From the NCBI GenBank assembly GCA_002293855.1, contig DBEB01000010.1, forward strand, positions 1 to 63,599: a stretch of 63,599 nucleotides of DNA. The letters are read 5' to 3'. The translations under genes were made by a program, and so were the position numbers. The DNA is from Candidatus Falkowbacteria bacterium UBA917. GTDB taxonomy: Bacteria > Patescibacteriota > Patescibacteriia > Patescibacteriales > Patescibacteriaceae. The notes under the pieces are model-generated. The model saw only the letters and a list, made by a program, of their open reading frames with translations. It did no database searches and had not been told where the DNA came from. This document shows, one piece after another, positions 52,077 through 59,915 of the stretch (the stretch's first letter is position 1; the number at the start of each line of letters is the position of its first letter).

Positions 52077-52443
52077 GGCGATGACTCAAATAAAGATAGT
52101 CTTTGACAGTATTAATCAGACCCTTTTCAGTCCTCGTCACATGATCAAAAAAAGGCGTGAGCGAAGCTGGGAAATCCTCAGTCTCCGCTAGAGCGACAGT
52201 TAACCGAACTGGGCTACGAGAGTCGCTCGCTTTGAGCTGATAAAAATAACCAAGAGCGGTGTAGAGATAAGGATCGGTCGCTCGCCCATCAAAGAGTAAA
52301 ACTAGAACTTGAGCCTGCTCAAGATCGGAGAGATCAGGGTTAATCGAAACCTGCGTACCGATGCGTGTAAATTCATCAGCCCAGCGGTCTAGCCAGCCTT
52401 GTTCGCGTTGATTTACCTGAGAGCCAAGAATAGCGATCCGCAT
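52063..52443 (-). CDS. Small alpha/beta protein, possible nucleoside-deoxyribosyltransferase-like fold
   Basis: 126 residues. It starts 'MRIAILGSQVNQREQGWLDRW', then 'QAQVLVLLFDGRATDPYLYTALGYFYQLK', reminiscent of the D-G-x(3)-D-x-G-x(2)-E-x-G-A pattern of nucleoside 2-deoxyribosyltransferases, but the catalytic Glu is replaced by Leu/Tyr residues. Enzyme activity is therefore doubtful. It has an SD-like AAGG 6 bases before the start, lies 8 bases after aspS and overlaps alr by 14 bases. Confidence 0.6.
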   Translation of the reverse strand: MRIAILGSQVNQREQGWLDRWADEFTRIGTQVSINPDLSDLEQAQVLVLLFDGRATDPYLYTALGYFYQLKASDSRSPVRLTVALAETEDFPASLTPFFDHVTRTEKGLINTVKDYLYLSHRHVNR

Positions 52444-52451
52444 AAAAATCC

Positions 52452-54248
52452 TTACTTTAAATTGACACCAATTTCTTTGAGTTGTTCAGGACTAACTTCA
52501 TTAGGACTGTCCATCAAGAGGTCACGACCTTGGCCGTCCTTAGGGAAGGCGTACATATCACGAATACTATCCCAGTCATTGAGGACCATGATGAGACGGT
52601 CAAGACCTGGAGCGTTACCGGCATGAGGTGGAGCACCATAACGGAAGGCATTGATCATGCCACTAAACTTTTGATCAACCTCCTCCTGACTGTAGCCAGC
52701 AATGGCGAAAGCCTTGTACATTAGCTCAGGATTTTGATTGCGAACAGCGCCCGAAGAAATCTCAAAACCGTTTAAAACTAAGTCGTATTGATAAGCCAAG
52801 ATCTCCAAAGGATTTTTTTGGATTAGAGCCTCGAGGCCACCTTGAGGCATGGAGAAGGGATTGTGACCAAAGTCGACGGCCTTGCCTTGTTTGGCAGCTA
52901 GACTCCCCTCCTCAACGGCTTCGTACATTGGATAGTCAACGATCCAACACCAAGCAGCCTTGGTATTATCAAGCAGATTTAAGCGGCTAGCCAGATCAAG
53001 ACGTAGAGTGCCCATAGCGCCACAGAGCTTGAGCCAAGGACCAGCACCAACCAAGACGGCATCACCAGACTTGGCACCGATAGTGTCAAGGAAGGCTTGG
53101 AACTTATGCTCACCAATGAATTTAGTCAGACTAGACTTAATGCCTTCATCAGTGATCTGAACATAGGCAAGTCCCGCTAGACCTTTTTTCTTGGCAAGTT
53201 CAACTAATTCATCAAAAACTTTACGACTGAAGCTGGCGCCAGTTGGAACGACTAGAGCATGAATAGCGCCACCGCTAGCGGCAATCTCATCAAAGACTGT
53301 GAAGCCAGAATTAGCGAGTAGCGGTGTGACGGCCTGAATGGATAAATCAAAACGTAAGTCCGGCTTGTCAGAACCGTAGCGTGTCATTGCCTCACGCCAA
53401 GGCAAACGACGGAAAGAATTATCCGCTTCTAAATTAATGATGCTTTTGTTAGAAAACTTTTCAGTCAACTCAATCATTAGTGGCTCCATGATCCCAAAAA
53501 CGTCATCTTGACCAGCGAAGCTCATCTCCATGTCGAGTTGATAGAACTCACCGTAATGACGATCGACACGAGTGTCTTCGTCACGGAAGCAAGGCGCAAT
53601 TTGGAAATACCGATCAAGACCACCAACCATTAGGAGCTGTTTGAATTGTTGTGGTGCCTGAGGTAGAGCATAAAACTTACCTGGATATAGTCGAGATGGG
53701 ACAAGGAAGTCACGAGCGCCTTCTGGTGAAGAGTTAGCTAGAATCGGGGTCTGAACTTCGGTGAAGCCATGACTATGGAAATAAGCACGGATCTGAGTAA
53801 AATAGCGATCTTTGACAGCCAGCATCTCCTGAAGCTTCGGACGACGGAGGTCAAGGAAACGATACTTGAGACGTAGAGATTCACTCACCTCACCTAATTT
53901 GTCATCATTATGGATTTCAAAAGGCAAGACTTCAGCGACGCTGAGAATTTCTAGATTATCAACTCGGACTTCGATCTCACCAGTAGCCAGCTTGGGATTG
54001 ATCATTTTTTCAGGTCGCAGTGCTACAACACCTTTGACTTTGATGACCCATTCATGCCGTAATTTACAAGCCTCAGCAAAGCTAGGATCAGTGTCATTCC
54101 AAGAAAGCTGAGTGAGGCCATACTTGTCACGCAGGTCAATAAAAAGCAAAGAGCCAAGATTGCGATAAGAGGCTACCCAACCAGATAATTCAACGATTTG
54201 GCTAAGATTAGATTTATTTAACTGTCCACAGGTATGAGTTCTCAGCAT
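52452..54248 (-). CDS. aspS: Aspartyl-tRNA synthetase
   Basis: 598 residues, full bacterial type with anticodon-binding OB fold (1-110), class II core and the GAD insertion (about 290-400). Motif 2 'FRDEDTRVDRHYGEFYQLDMEM', motif 3 'APPHAGNAPGLDRLIMVL' and 'SSPEGARDFLVPSR' are intact. It heads the ten-unit operon ending in tRNA-Thr. The HAGNAPG form of motif 3 is also found in some other bacteria. Discriminating versus non-discriminating behaviour cannot be decided here. Confidence 0.96.
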   Translation of the reverse strand: MLRTHTCGQLNKSNLSQIVELSGWVASYRNLGSLLFIDLRDKYGLTQLSWNDTDPSFAEACKLRHEWVIKVKGVVALRPEKMINPKLATGEIEVRVDNLEILSVAEVLPFEIHNDDKLGEVSESLRLKYRFLDLRRPKLQEMLAVKDRYFTQIRAYFHSHGFTEVQTPILANSSPEGARDFLVPSRLYPGKFYALPQAPQQFKQLLMVGGLDRYFQIAPCFRDEDTRVDRHYGEFYQLDMEMSFAGQDDVFGIMEPLMIELTEKFSNKSIINLEADNSFRRLPWREAMTRYGSDKPDLRFDLSIQAVTPLLANSGFTVFDEIAASGGAIHALVVPTGASFSRKVFDELVELAKKKGLAGLAYVQITDEGIKSSLTKFIGEHKFQAFLDTIGAKSGDAVLVGAGPWLKLCGAMGTLRLDLASRLNLLDNTKAAWCWIVDYPMYEAVEEGSLAAKQGKAVDFGHNPFSMPQGGLEALIQKNPLEILAYQYDLVLNGFEISSGAVRNQNPELMYKAFAIAGYSQEEVDQKFSGMINAFRYGAPPHAGNAPGLDRLIMVLNDWDSIRDMYAFPKDGQGRDLLMDSPNEVSPEQLKEIGVNLK

Positions 54249-54327
54249 ATGATTGAAGGGTCTTTTCGCTTTAGTTTTAGTAAAAATTATTAATTTAGCT
54301 TAGCAAAAGTGGGCTTTTTTTTCAAGA

Positions 54328-54356
54328 TTGACGAGCTAGTCAAGATGACGCATAAT
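54328..54356 (+). promoter_or_regulatory. Promoter of the 54399-54686 orphan
   Basis: TTGACG (54328-54333), 17 bases, CATAAT (54351-54356). The predicted start near 54363 lies downstream of two in-frame start codons, leaving the ATG at 54399 as the first usable one. Confidence 0.72.
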
Positions 54357-54388
54357 GGAAACTCGTTCTTTTGGCTAGTAACATCTTT

Positions 54389-54394
54389 GGGGGA
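54389..54394 (+). promoter_or_regulatory. SD sequence that decides the 54399 start
   Basis: GGGGGA, 4 bases before the ATG at 54399. Together with the promoter position it rules out the longer reading frame from 54309. Confidence 0.75.
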
Positions 54395-54398
54395 ATTA

Positions 54399-54686
54399 AT
54401 GAACTCACAAATAGAGGAAACTCGTTTGAATAATTTGCAAGAGCAGTTTGTAGTAGAAATGATTACAAATAGAACCTTGCGAAGCGTCGTATTAAAAGAA
54501 AGCTCATTATTCTGGCACTACAAAAAAAATCGACTTATTAAAGCCGACGAAAGAGAATTGAGGACCTTTGTGTTAGTACGGATTGATGACAAAAATTCGA
54601 GGCCCATCAGGTCTAATCGAGTTGAACAATTCAGATCAGATAGCTACTTACTGTTACAGCTATCCGACCAAGGCGTAACAAACTAA
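54399..54686 (+). CDS. Orphan small soluble protein
   Basis: 95 residues from the ATG at 54399. No family recognised. It is highly charged (many Arg, Glu, Lys, Asp), probably helical at the N-terminus ('ETRLNNLQEQFVVEMI') with short strands after, and has no signal peptide. It sits between aspS and recO with its own promoter, SD and terminator. The stop codon is in the terminator loop. It may be DNA-associated or a small regulator, but nothing in the sequence proves this. Confidence 0.65.
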   Translation: MNSQIEETRLNNLQEQFVVEMITNRTLRSVVLKESSLFWHYKKNRLIKADERELRTFVLVRIDDKNSRPIRSNRVEQFRSDSYLLLQLSDQGVTN

Positions 54687-54700
54687 TTGTTACGCTTTTT
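54673..54700. terminator. Terminator shared by the orphan and recO
   Basis: 9-bp stem GCGTAACAA/TTGTTACGC (54673-54681 and 54687-54695) then TTTTT. It overlaps the orphan's stop (54684-54686) and touches the recO stop. Confidence 0.88.
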
Positions 54701-55304
54701 AATTGGCCAAAGTGTTAGCTAATTCGTTAATGAAACGAGCCTGAACTTTGGTCAGGCGTGGTGCGCCGAGATAGAGCTGATCAAGCAAGTTTTTAATTGA
54801 AAGTAGCGTCGAAGCAGGAAAGCGCAGACTGAGACTGTCCCAGTCTAAACCGGCGCCGAGCAAGCTATGTAATTTGATAATATAGAGATTAACTAAAGCT
54901 TGATAATAGATGGCGCTGGCACGAATAGTATTAAAAACGGTTAGTGAGTGGCTAAGCAGGGCGTAGAGCTTGAGATCAGCTTGATTGACTTCTACTTGAC
55001 GATTGAAGTTAGTCAGCCAAACACCCACCCAAAGCAATTTATCCAAATCTTGCTTGAGATGATAAAAACAATCCAGCGTACGAGCAGATCCAACATAGGA
55101 CAGACTGCGACCGTTAATAATCATTAGAGAGGCCCGATTGGCTGGCTCTAGGTGGCCAGCGAGTTTGGAGCTAGATTTCTTGAGACCACGAGCAACCAGA
55201 TCTAATTTACCTTGCTCACGAGTATAGATACTGAGACGACTGTCGGACTCGCGCCAGACTTGTCTAGTCAAAATAATGCCTTCGACAGTGTAAGTAGCTT
55301 CCAT
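54699..55304 (-). CDS. recO: DNA repair protein RecO
   Basis: 201 residues, shorter than E. coli RecO (242). N-terminal OB fold 'EGIILTRQVWRESDSRLSIYTREQGKLDLVARGLKKSSSKLAGHLEPANRASL', then a helical C-terminal region without the CxxC zinc finger of some homologues. It anneals DNA and loads RecA with RecR (32569-33168). Single gene next to the REP-like locus. Confidence 0.88.
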   Translation of the reverse strand: MEATYTVEGIILTRQVWRESDSRLSIYTREQGKLDLVARGLKKSSSKLAGHLEPANRASLMIINGRSLSYVGSARTLDCFYHLKQDLDKLLWVGVWLTNFNRQVEVNQADLKLYALLSHSLTVFNTIRASAIYYQALVNLYIIKLHSLLGAGLDWDSLSLRFPASTLLSIKNLLDQLYLGAPRLTKVQARFINELANTLAN

Positions 55305-55346
55305 AAAAGTCTAAGCTGATTAAATAAACTTTATCACCATTGAAAG

Positions 55347-55509
55347 ACCACCCCGAACTTCGCTCACCCCTCCTTATTAAGGAGGGGAAAACCTATAAAT
55401 CCCGCTTTTATGAGCTTAAACCTGTTTTGTTAGGAGGAGGAAGAGTAAAAATGACACTGGTTCTTAGCTCACCTTACTAAGGGGAGCTGCTTGCTAGGAC
55501 TGAGGGGTC
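55347..55509. repeat. REP-like palindromic repeat locus, copy 2
   Basis: Two elements in one 209-base intergenic region. 55347-55387 has 'CACCCCGA' and the palindrome CCCCTCCTTATTAAGGAGGGG (55367-55387). 55467-55509 is the reverse complement of 9438-9479 apart from the variable centre, including 'GACCCCTCAGTCCT' and the AGCTCCCCTTAGTAAGG half. No coding frame. Confidence 0.75.
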
Positions 55510-55513
55510 TGTT

Positions 55514-55903
55514 TTAATTTCGCGCTAGGTAAGTTTCCAAAATCAACATAGCCGCGATAGCATCTTCAGCGGCAGCGGCTTTGTGCTTAGCTGTACCAGG
55601 AGCTTGATGACGTAACTCTATAGCGAGACGAGTAGTAAGTCGCTCATCAACTATTTCAATAGGCAAGCCAGAGAGCTTGCTTAACTCAGCTTGAAAATCA
55701 GCCAGAGCCTGATGCTCAGCACGACCATCTTTGGCAATAGGATGACCGAGGATAATTTTAGTGATGCCCTGAGATTTGATTTCAGAGACTAACTCAGCGA
55801 GATTTTTAACCACGCCAATTGGCACTGCAACACGAGTTTCGCTATCAGCAATAGCTAAACCAATTTTACTAATCCCCCAATCAACGCCGAGATAGATGTC
55901 CAT
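55514..55903 (-). CDS. ruvX: YqgF/RuvX-family nuclease
   Basis: 129 residues. RNase-H-like fold with 'LGVDWGISKIGLAIAD' (first catalytic Asp), 'KIILGHPIAKDG', 'PIEIVDERLTTRLA' and 'AEDAIAAMLILETYL' (last Asp). Family roles include 16S rRNA 5' maturation and Holliday-junction resolution. Last gene of the adk-map-ruvX operon, 5 bases after map. Confidence 0.93.
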   Translation of the reverse strand: MDIYLGVDWGISKIGLAIADSETRVAVPIGVVKNLAELVSEIKSQGITKIILGHPIAKDGRAEHQALADFQAELSKLSGLPIEIVDERLTTRLAIELRHQAPGTAKHKAAAAEDAIAAMLILETYLARN

Positions 55904-55908
55904 ACAAA

Positions 55909-56688
55909 TTAATAATCTGTTAATACCTCTACGCCGTCATCAGTGACAACGATAGTATTTTCAAATTGAGCAGCAAGTGATCCGTCACGAGTGATAATGG
56001 TAAAATTATCGGGAGCGATTTTGATCCGCCAATCGCCGATCGTAACCATTGGCTCGATAGCGAGGACCATACCTGACTCGAGACGGACATTGGGCATGCC
56101 GGCTTCTTTGATATTGTAATGAGGAACCTGAGGATCCTCATGGACGGCAAGACCGACACCGTGACCGACCAACTCACGAACGACACCTAAGCCCTCGCCT
56201 TCGACGTATTTTTGAATAGCGGAACCAATGTCATTGAGAGTGTTACCTGGCTTGATTTGCTTGATACCGATAGAGAGAGCTTCACGAGTAACATTAATGA
56301 GATGCTGAGCTGGTTTACTGATAGCACCAACCGCAAAGGTACGAGCCATATCACTAAAATAACCATCCAAAACCATGCCACAATCGAGCTTAATAATGTC
56401 ACCGGCTTTGAGAACCCGAGACGGTAGAGCTGGTGCGTGGACAATTTCGTTATTTAAAGAAGCGCAAAGAGCAGTGGGAAAGGCTGGTGAGCGACGGTCA
56501 GATTTGTAACCCTTGAAAGAAGGCTTGCCGCCAGCTGCCTCAATCATAGCCAAGGCCGCTAACTCTAGGTCACCAGTACTAACACCCGGCTTAACCAAAG
56601 CTTCTAACTCGCGAAAAATAGCCGCCATAGCGTGACAGCTTTTGCGGATACCAGCAATTTGATTTTTGGATTTGATGTATTTAGGCAT
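55909..56688 (-). CDS. map: Methionine aminopeptidase, type I
   Basis: 259 residues. The five metal ligands can be placed in 'IIKLDCGMVLDGYFSDMARTF' (two Asp), 'VGHGVGLAVHEDPQVPHY' (His), 'MVLAIEPMV' (Glu) and 'FENTIVV' (Glu). It removes N-terminal Met. It abuts adk with no gap, the standard secY-adk-map order, although here secY is separated by two extra genes. Confidence 0.96.
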   Translation of the reverse strand: MPKYIKSKNQIAGIRKSCHAMAAIFRELEALVKPGVSTGDLELAALAMIEAAGGKPSFKGYKSDRRSPAFPTALCASLNNEIVHAPALPSRVLKAGDIIKLDCGMVLDGYFSDMARTFAVGAISKPAQHLINVTREALSIGIKQIKPGNTLNDIGSAIQKYVEGEGLGVVRELVGHGVGLAVHEDPQVPHYNIKEAGMPNVRLESGMVLAIEPMVTIGDWRIKIAPDNFTIITRDGSLAAQFENTIVVTDDGVEVLTDY

Positions 56689-57342
56689 TTATTTGAGTAG
56701 TTTTTTAATAGCTTGCCAGATTTCGGCCTTAATTACTTTAATTGGTTGCTTGCCATCAAAGGCAAGTAATTTAGCATTTTCAGCACCATAGGTCAATAAG
56801 GGTTTGGCAGTATTTTTATAAGCCTTAAGTCGATCACGAATGACCTTGGGTCGGTCATCTTCACGTAGATAGAGAGCTTTGCCGCAGAGATCGCAAATAC
56901 CAGCCTTGCGTGAGGGCTTGTAAACCAAATGGTAACTTGCTCCACAATCACAAACTCGCCTACCTACTAGACGATTAATAATCTCCTTATCTGGGACTTT
57001 AATCTCGATAATATAAAGCTGATCGTTTTTCTTGAGCCAAGTTAGGAGCTTGGCTAATTGCTTGGCATCACGAGGAAAGCCATCAAAAATAACACCATGC
57101 TTGGTATCGGGTTTGGCTAGTCGATGAGCTACTAAGTCTTCAACTACTTTGTCCGGTACCAATTTGCCAGCGTCCATGTATTTTTTGGCTTGTTTACCTA
57201 GATCAGTTTGGTGATGAAGATGCCAACGCAAAAGCTCACCAGTCGAAATAACTGGCCAAGCTAGCTTCTCAGCCAGCAGATCAGACTGAGTCCCCTTGCC
57301 GGAGCCAGGGGCACCGATAAAAATTAAAAGCAGTCGAGACAT
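56689..57342 (-). CDS. adk: Adenylate kinase with zinc LID
   Basis: 217 residues. P-loop 'IGAPGSGKGTQSDLL' (8-20), 'VISTGELLRWHL', 'FDGFPRDAKQL' and a LID region with four Cys ('CDCGASYH...CDLCGKALY') forming a zinc site. It equilibrates ATP, ADP and AMP. It overlaps nothing; the stop is directly before map and the start is 2 bases after the His-rich gene. Confidence 0.96.
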   Translation of the reverse strand: MSRLLLIFIGAPGSGKGTQSDLLAEKLAWPVISTGELLRWHLHHQTDLGKQAKKYMDAGKLVPDKVVEDLVAHRLAKPDTKHGVIFDGFPRDAKQLAKLLTWLKKNDQLYIIEIKVPDKEIINRLVGRRVCDCGASYHLVYKPSRKAGICDLCGKALYLREDDRPKVIRDRLKAYKNTAKPLLTYGAENAKLLAFDGKQPIKVIKAEIWQAIKKLLK

Positions 57343-57344
57343 AA

Positions 57345-57851
57345 TTAGAGGCCGTGATTGAGAGGGATGGAGTTATGATGAGCTGGCGTTTGACCAGTGT
57401 CAGCAGTTTGGTGAGAGCTATGGTCCAAAGCAGAAGTATGAGCATGGTCATGAGTGAGATTAGTCTCGACATGATGATGCTCATTGGGATTTAACCTAAT
57501 CTGATCTTCTTCACGTAAACGATCCAAACGAGTATGCGCTAGGTTGCGTGCCTTGAGACGCTCAGCTAATTCGGTGTCAGGTTTGTCAGTTAGAATATCT
57601 TTAACTTGGCGCTTAAAACGAAAGCCATGATCGTCATACATTTTTTCAAGGATTTGTTTGCCACGAATGGTTTGGCCGGTTTTAAGAGGCTCTTTGTTCA
57701 TGGTGTCGAGAAACTTCTTTTTGTCGTAATGATCAAAACGTTTAGCGACTTTTTTGATGTCTAATTTGTTGTATTTTTTGTATTGTTCAAAATGAGGAAC
57801 TTTTTCTTGGTTAGAAGAATCTTGATTAAAAAGTGAGCCAAAGAGAGACAT
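57345..57851 (-). CDS. Conserved-looking protein with His-rich tail
   Basis: 168 residues, no family recognised. Residues 1-110 are charged and helical, with basic segments 'KYNKLDIKKVAKRFDHYDKKKFLDTM' and 'IRGKQILEKMYDDHGFRFKRQVKDI'. The last ~45 residues hold about 15 His among Thr/Ser/Asp (HHHVETNLTHDHAHTS type). A tail like this could bind Ni, Zn or Co. It is the first gene before adk-map-ruvX, 2 bases before adk, with a promoter and a leader dyad. Nearness to metal enzymes Map and Adk makes a metal-buffer role a guess. Confidence 0.7.
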   Translation of the reverse strand: MSLFGSLFNQDSSNQEKVPHFEQYKKYNKLDIKKVAKRFDHYDKKKFLDTMNKEPLKTGQTIRGKQILEKMYDDHGFRFKRQVKDILTDKPDTELAERLKARNLAHTRLDRLREEDQIRLNPNEHHHVETNLTHDHAHTSALDHSSHQTADTGQTPAHHNSIPLNHGL

Positions 57852-57855
57852 AGAA

Positions 57856-57874
57856 ATAGTATTTAAAGTACTAT
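57856..57874 (-). promoter_or_regulatory. Dyad in the leader of the His-rich protein
   Basis: Perfect inverted repeat ATAGTA-N7-TACTAT just downstream of the -10 box and before the start codon, a possible operator. Confidence 0.5.
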
Positions 57875-57875
57875 C

Positions 57876-57904
57876 AGTATAGTTTAAAGGTCAGAAATAA
57901 ACAA
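57876..57904 (-). promoter_or_regulatory. Promoter of the His-rich/adk/map/ruvX operon
   Basis: Minus strand: TTGTTT (57899-57904), 17 bases, TATACT (57876-57881). The predicted start is near 57869, giving an 18-base leader. Confidence 0.72.
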
Positions 57905-57911
57905 ATTGGCT

Positions 57912-57942
57912 ATAAAAAAGTCCATTCTTATAGAATGGACTT
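57912..57942 (-). terminator. Terminator of the 57950-58456 orphan
   Basis: 10-bp stem AAGTCCATTC/GAATGGACTT (57918-57927 and 57933-57942) with TTTTTATA on the minus strand. It lies 8 bases after the stop. Confidence 0.9.
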
Positions 57943-57949
57943 GATGAAA

Positions 57950-58456
57950 TTATACATAGACTCTTTTGCCTCTGGGATGAAAGTGGACTCGACTAACGCT
58001 ATCCATAAACTTTTCATCATGACCAAATTTCTGTTTCACGACTCTCTTAACAGCAGACTTGGCGATCAAACCAAGGTACTCTAATTGTTGATTATTAAAG
58101 AGAGTTTTGACTTTTTGTCTAAAGACACTCCATTCGGATCGATGAGCTTTGATAATAGTGTCCAGATTAACCTCACCATTCTCAATTGAATGACCGGGAA
58201 ATAAGGTTTGAAACCTAGCTTCGTTGAAATTAACCAACTTGATATGAATCGAGATGATTTGTTGGCCACTGCCTTCAGTGAGCAGATTGAGTGGTGATTT
58301 TTCGATACTGGCATGCCAAAGATTCCAAAAATCACCATTAACAGGAAAGTTGAACTCCAGAAAGACTTTGTGATCCCCTAGAAAAAAACGATCCTTAACA
58401 AAGCAATAACTCAGATCAGATAAACTGACCAAACTGGACTTAGATTGAGAAGACAT
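57950..58456 (-). CDS. Orphan soluble protein inserted between secY and adk operons
   Basis: 168 residues, no family recognised. No signal peptide or membrane segment; N-terminal half beta-rich ('RFFLGDHKVFLEFNFPVNGDFWNLW'), C-terminal half helical and basic ('KSAVKRVVKQKFGHDEKFMD') ending 'HFHPRGKRVYV'. A GGGGG lies 6 bases upstream (58463-58467). It is a complete unit of promoter, leader, gene and terminator between two core operons that are normally joined. Confidence 0.7.
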   Translation of the reverse strand: MSSQSKSSLVSLSDLSYCFVKDRFFLGDHKVFLEFNFPVNGDFWNLWHASIEKSPLNLLTEGSGQQIISIHIKLVNFNEARFQTLFPGHSIENGEVNLDTIIKAHRSEWSVFRQKVKTLFNNQQLEYLGLIAKSAVKRVVKQKFGHDEKFMDSVSRVHFHPRGKRVYV

Positions 58457-58505
58457 GAATTACCCCCAAAAAATATAAGACAAAATAACAAAGAACTGAG
58501 CGCTT

Positions 58506-58534
58506 ATCATAGTATTAAAATATCTATTTGTCAA
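58506..58534 (-). promoter_or_regulatory. Promoter of the 57950-58456 orphan
   Basis: Minus strand: TTGACA (58529-58534), 17 bases, TATGAT (58506-58511). The predicted start is near 58499, giving a 43-base leader. Confidence 0.82.
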
Positions 58535-58541
58535 TAACTAA

Positions 58542-58565
58542 AAGAACCGTCCGAGGACGGTTCTT
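58542..58565 (-). terminator. Terminator of the ribosomal-secY operon
   Basis: 11-bp stem AAGAACCGTCC/GGACGGTTCTT with a tight loop, 20 bases after the secY stop; the T-tract on the minus strand is weak. Confidence 0.78.
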
Positions 58566-58584
58566 GGTACTTGATGATGAGGTT

Positions 58585-59859
58585 TTAGACAGTGTCGTAC
58601 TCACGCATGGAGAGCTGAGCTTCGATTTGTTTGATGCTTTCGATAACGACGCTAACGACGATGAGGATACTGGTACCGCCAATGGTGAGCAGTGGAATAT
58701 TACCAGCAAAGAGTCGAACGAGCATTGGCAGCACGGCAATTAAAGCGAGGAAGAGAGCGCCACCAAAGACGATTTTGTGAACAGTGTCAGTCAGATATTC
58801 AGTGGTGTGACGACCAGGACGAATACCAGGGATAAAGCCACCTTGGTTTTGGAGGTTTTCGGCAATACGCTTGGGATGGAAGATAATCTCAGTGTAAAAA
58901 TAAGTAAAGCCAAAGACTAGGACAAAATAACCAAGACCGTAAACTAGACTGTGATTAGACCACTTGATAATAAACTCTGCGGCCTGTTGCAACCAAACTG
59001 ATTGTGCCTTGGTAAAGAATTGAGCAATCATTTGAGGTAAAGTAATAATACTGACCGCAAAGATGATAGGCATAACACCAGCCATATTGACACGTAGTGG
59101 CAAATGACTAACGCCGCCGGCTCTAGCACCACGAATCTGACGAGCGTATTGAACAGGGATATTACGTTGAGCTTCATTAACAACCACGACACCGACAACC
59201 GTAGCAAGCACCACTAGGGCGAAGGCAATCACAGTGAAGAGCATTGATTGATCATAGGTACCGATCAACTGAGCAATAGTAGAAACTAGACCGGAGATAA
59301 TGCCGGCAAAAATCATAATAGAAATACCATTACCGATTTTCTTTTCACTAATAATCTCACCCATCCACATCAGGACAACAGTACCGGCAGTGATAGTCAT
59401 GACATTAACAAAAATACCAAAGAGAGAAATGTTGCCAAAGATGGCTGAGGAAGAACGTTGCAAAAGCAAGATGACGCTATAAGACTGCAACATAGCAATT
59501 GGCACAGTTAACCAACGAGTCCATTGGTTAATCTTGGCGCGGCCGGACTCTTCTTTGTTCATTTCCTCAAACTTTGGCACAATCATGCCGAGCAACTGGA
59601 AAATAATAGAAGCAGTAATGTAAGGGGCTACACCCATAGTGACAATGGACATTTTTTCCATACCGCCACCAGAGAAAAGACTTAGCAGACCAAAGACTTG
59701 ATTACCTGGATTACCCAAGAAGTCAGTCAAAGCCTGAGCATTAACACCAGGGATAGGAATATGGGCCATTAAACGAAAAAAGGCCAGCAACACCAGCACA
59801 AAAAGAATATTGTTGCGCAGGTCACGAGCCTTTAGGATTTGCTCAATTTTACTTGGCAT
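58585..59859 (-). CDS. secY: Protein translocase subunit SecY
   Basis: 424 residues, ten membrane segments. Plug and family motifs 'PIPGVNAQAL', 'LFSGGGMEKMSIVTMGVAPYITASIIFQLL', 'MWMGEIISEKKIGNGISIMIFAGI' and 'RNIPVQYARQIRG' (cytoplasmic loop 4), ending 'GGTSILIVVSVVIESIKQIEAQ'. It forms the SecYEG channel. 56 bases after rplO; last gene of the operon. Confidence 0.97.
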   Translation of the reverse strand: MPSKIEQILKARDLRNNILFVLVLLAFFRLMAHIPIPGVNAQALTDFLGNPGNQVFGLLSLFSGGGMEKMSIVTMGVAPYITASIIFQLLGMIVPKFEEMNKEESGRAKINQWTRWLTVPIAMLQSYSVILLLQRSSSAIFGNISLFGIFVNVMTITAGTVVLMWMGEIISEKKIGNGISIMIFAGIISGLVSTIAQLIGTYDQSMLFTVIAFALVVLATVVGVVVVNEAQRNIPVQYARQIRGARAGGVSHLPLRVNMAGVMPIIFAVSIITLPQMIAQFFTKAQSVWLQQAAEFIIKWSNHSLVYGLGYFVLVFGFTYFYTEIIFHPKRIAENLQNQGGFIPGIRPGRHTTEYLTDTVHKIVFGGALFLALIAVLPMLVRLFAGNIPLLTIGGTSILIVVSVVIESIKQIEAQLSMREYDTV

Positions 59860-59915
59860 AGATTTAAGAAATAATTCCCACCGACAAGCGGGAGTGGTTA
59901 AAAACTCCTGGTAAA

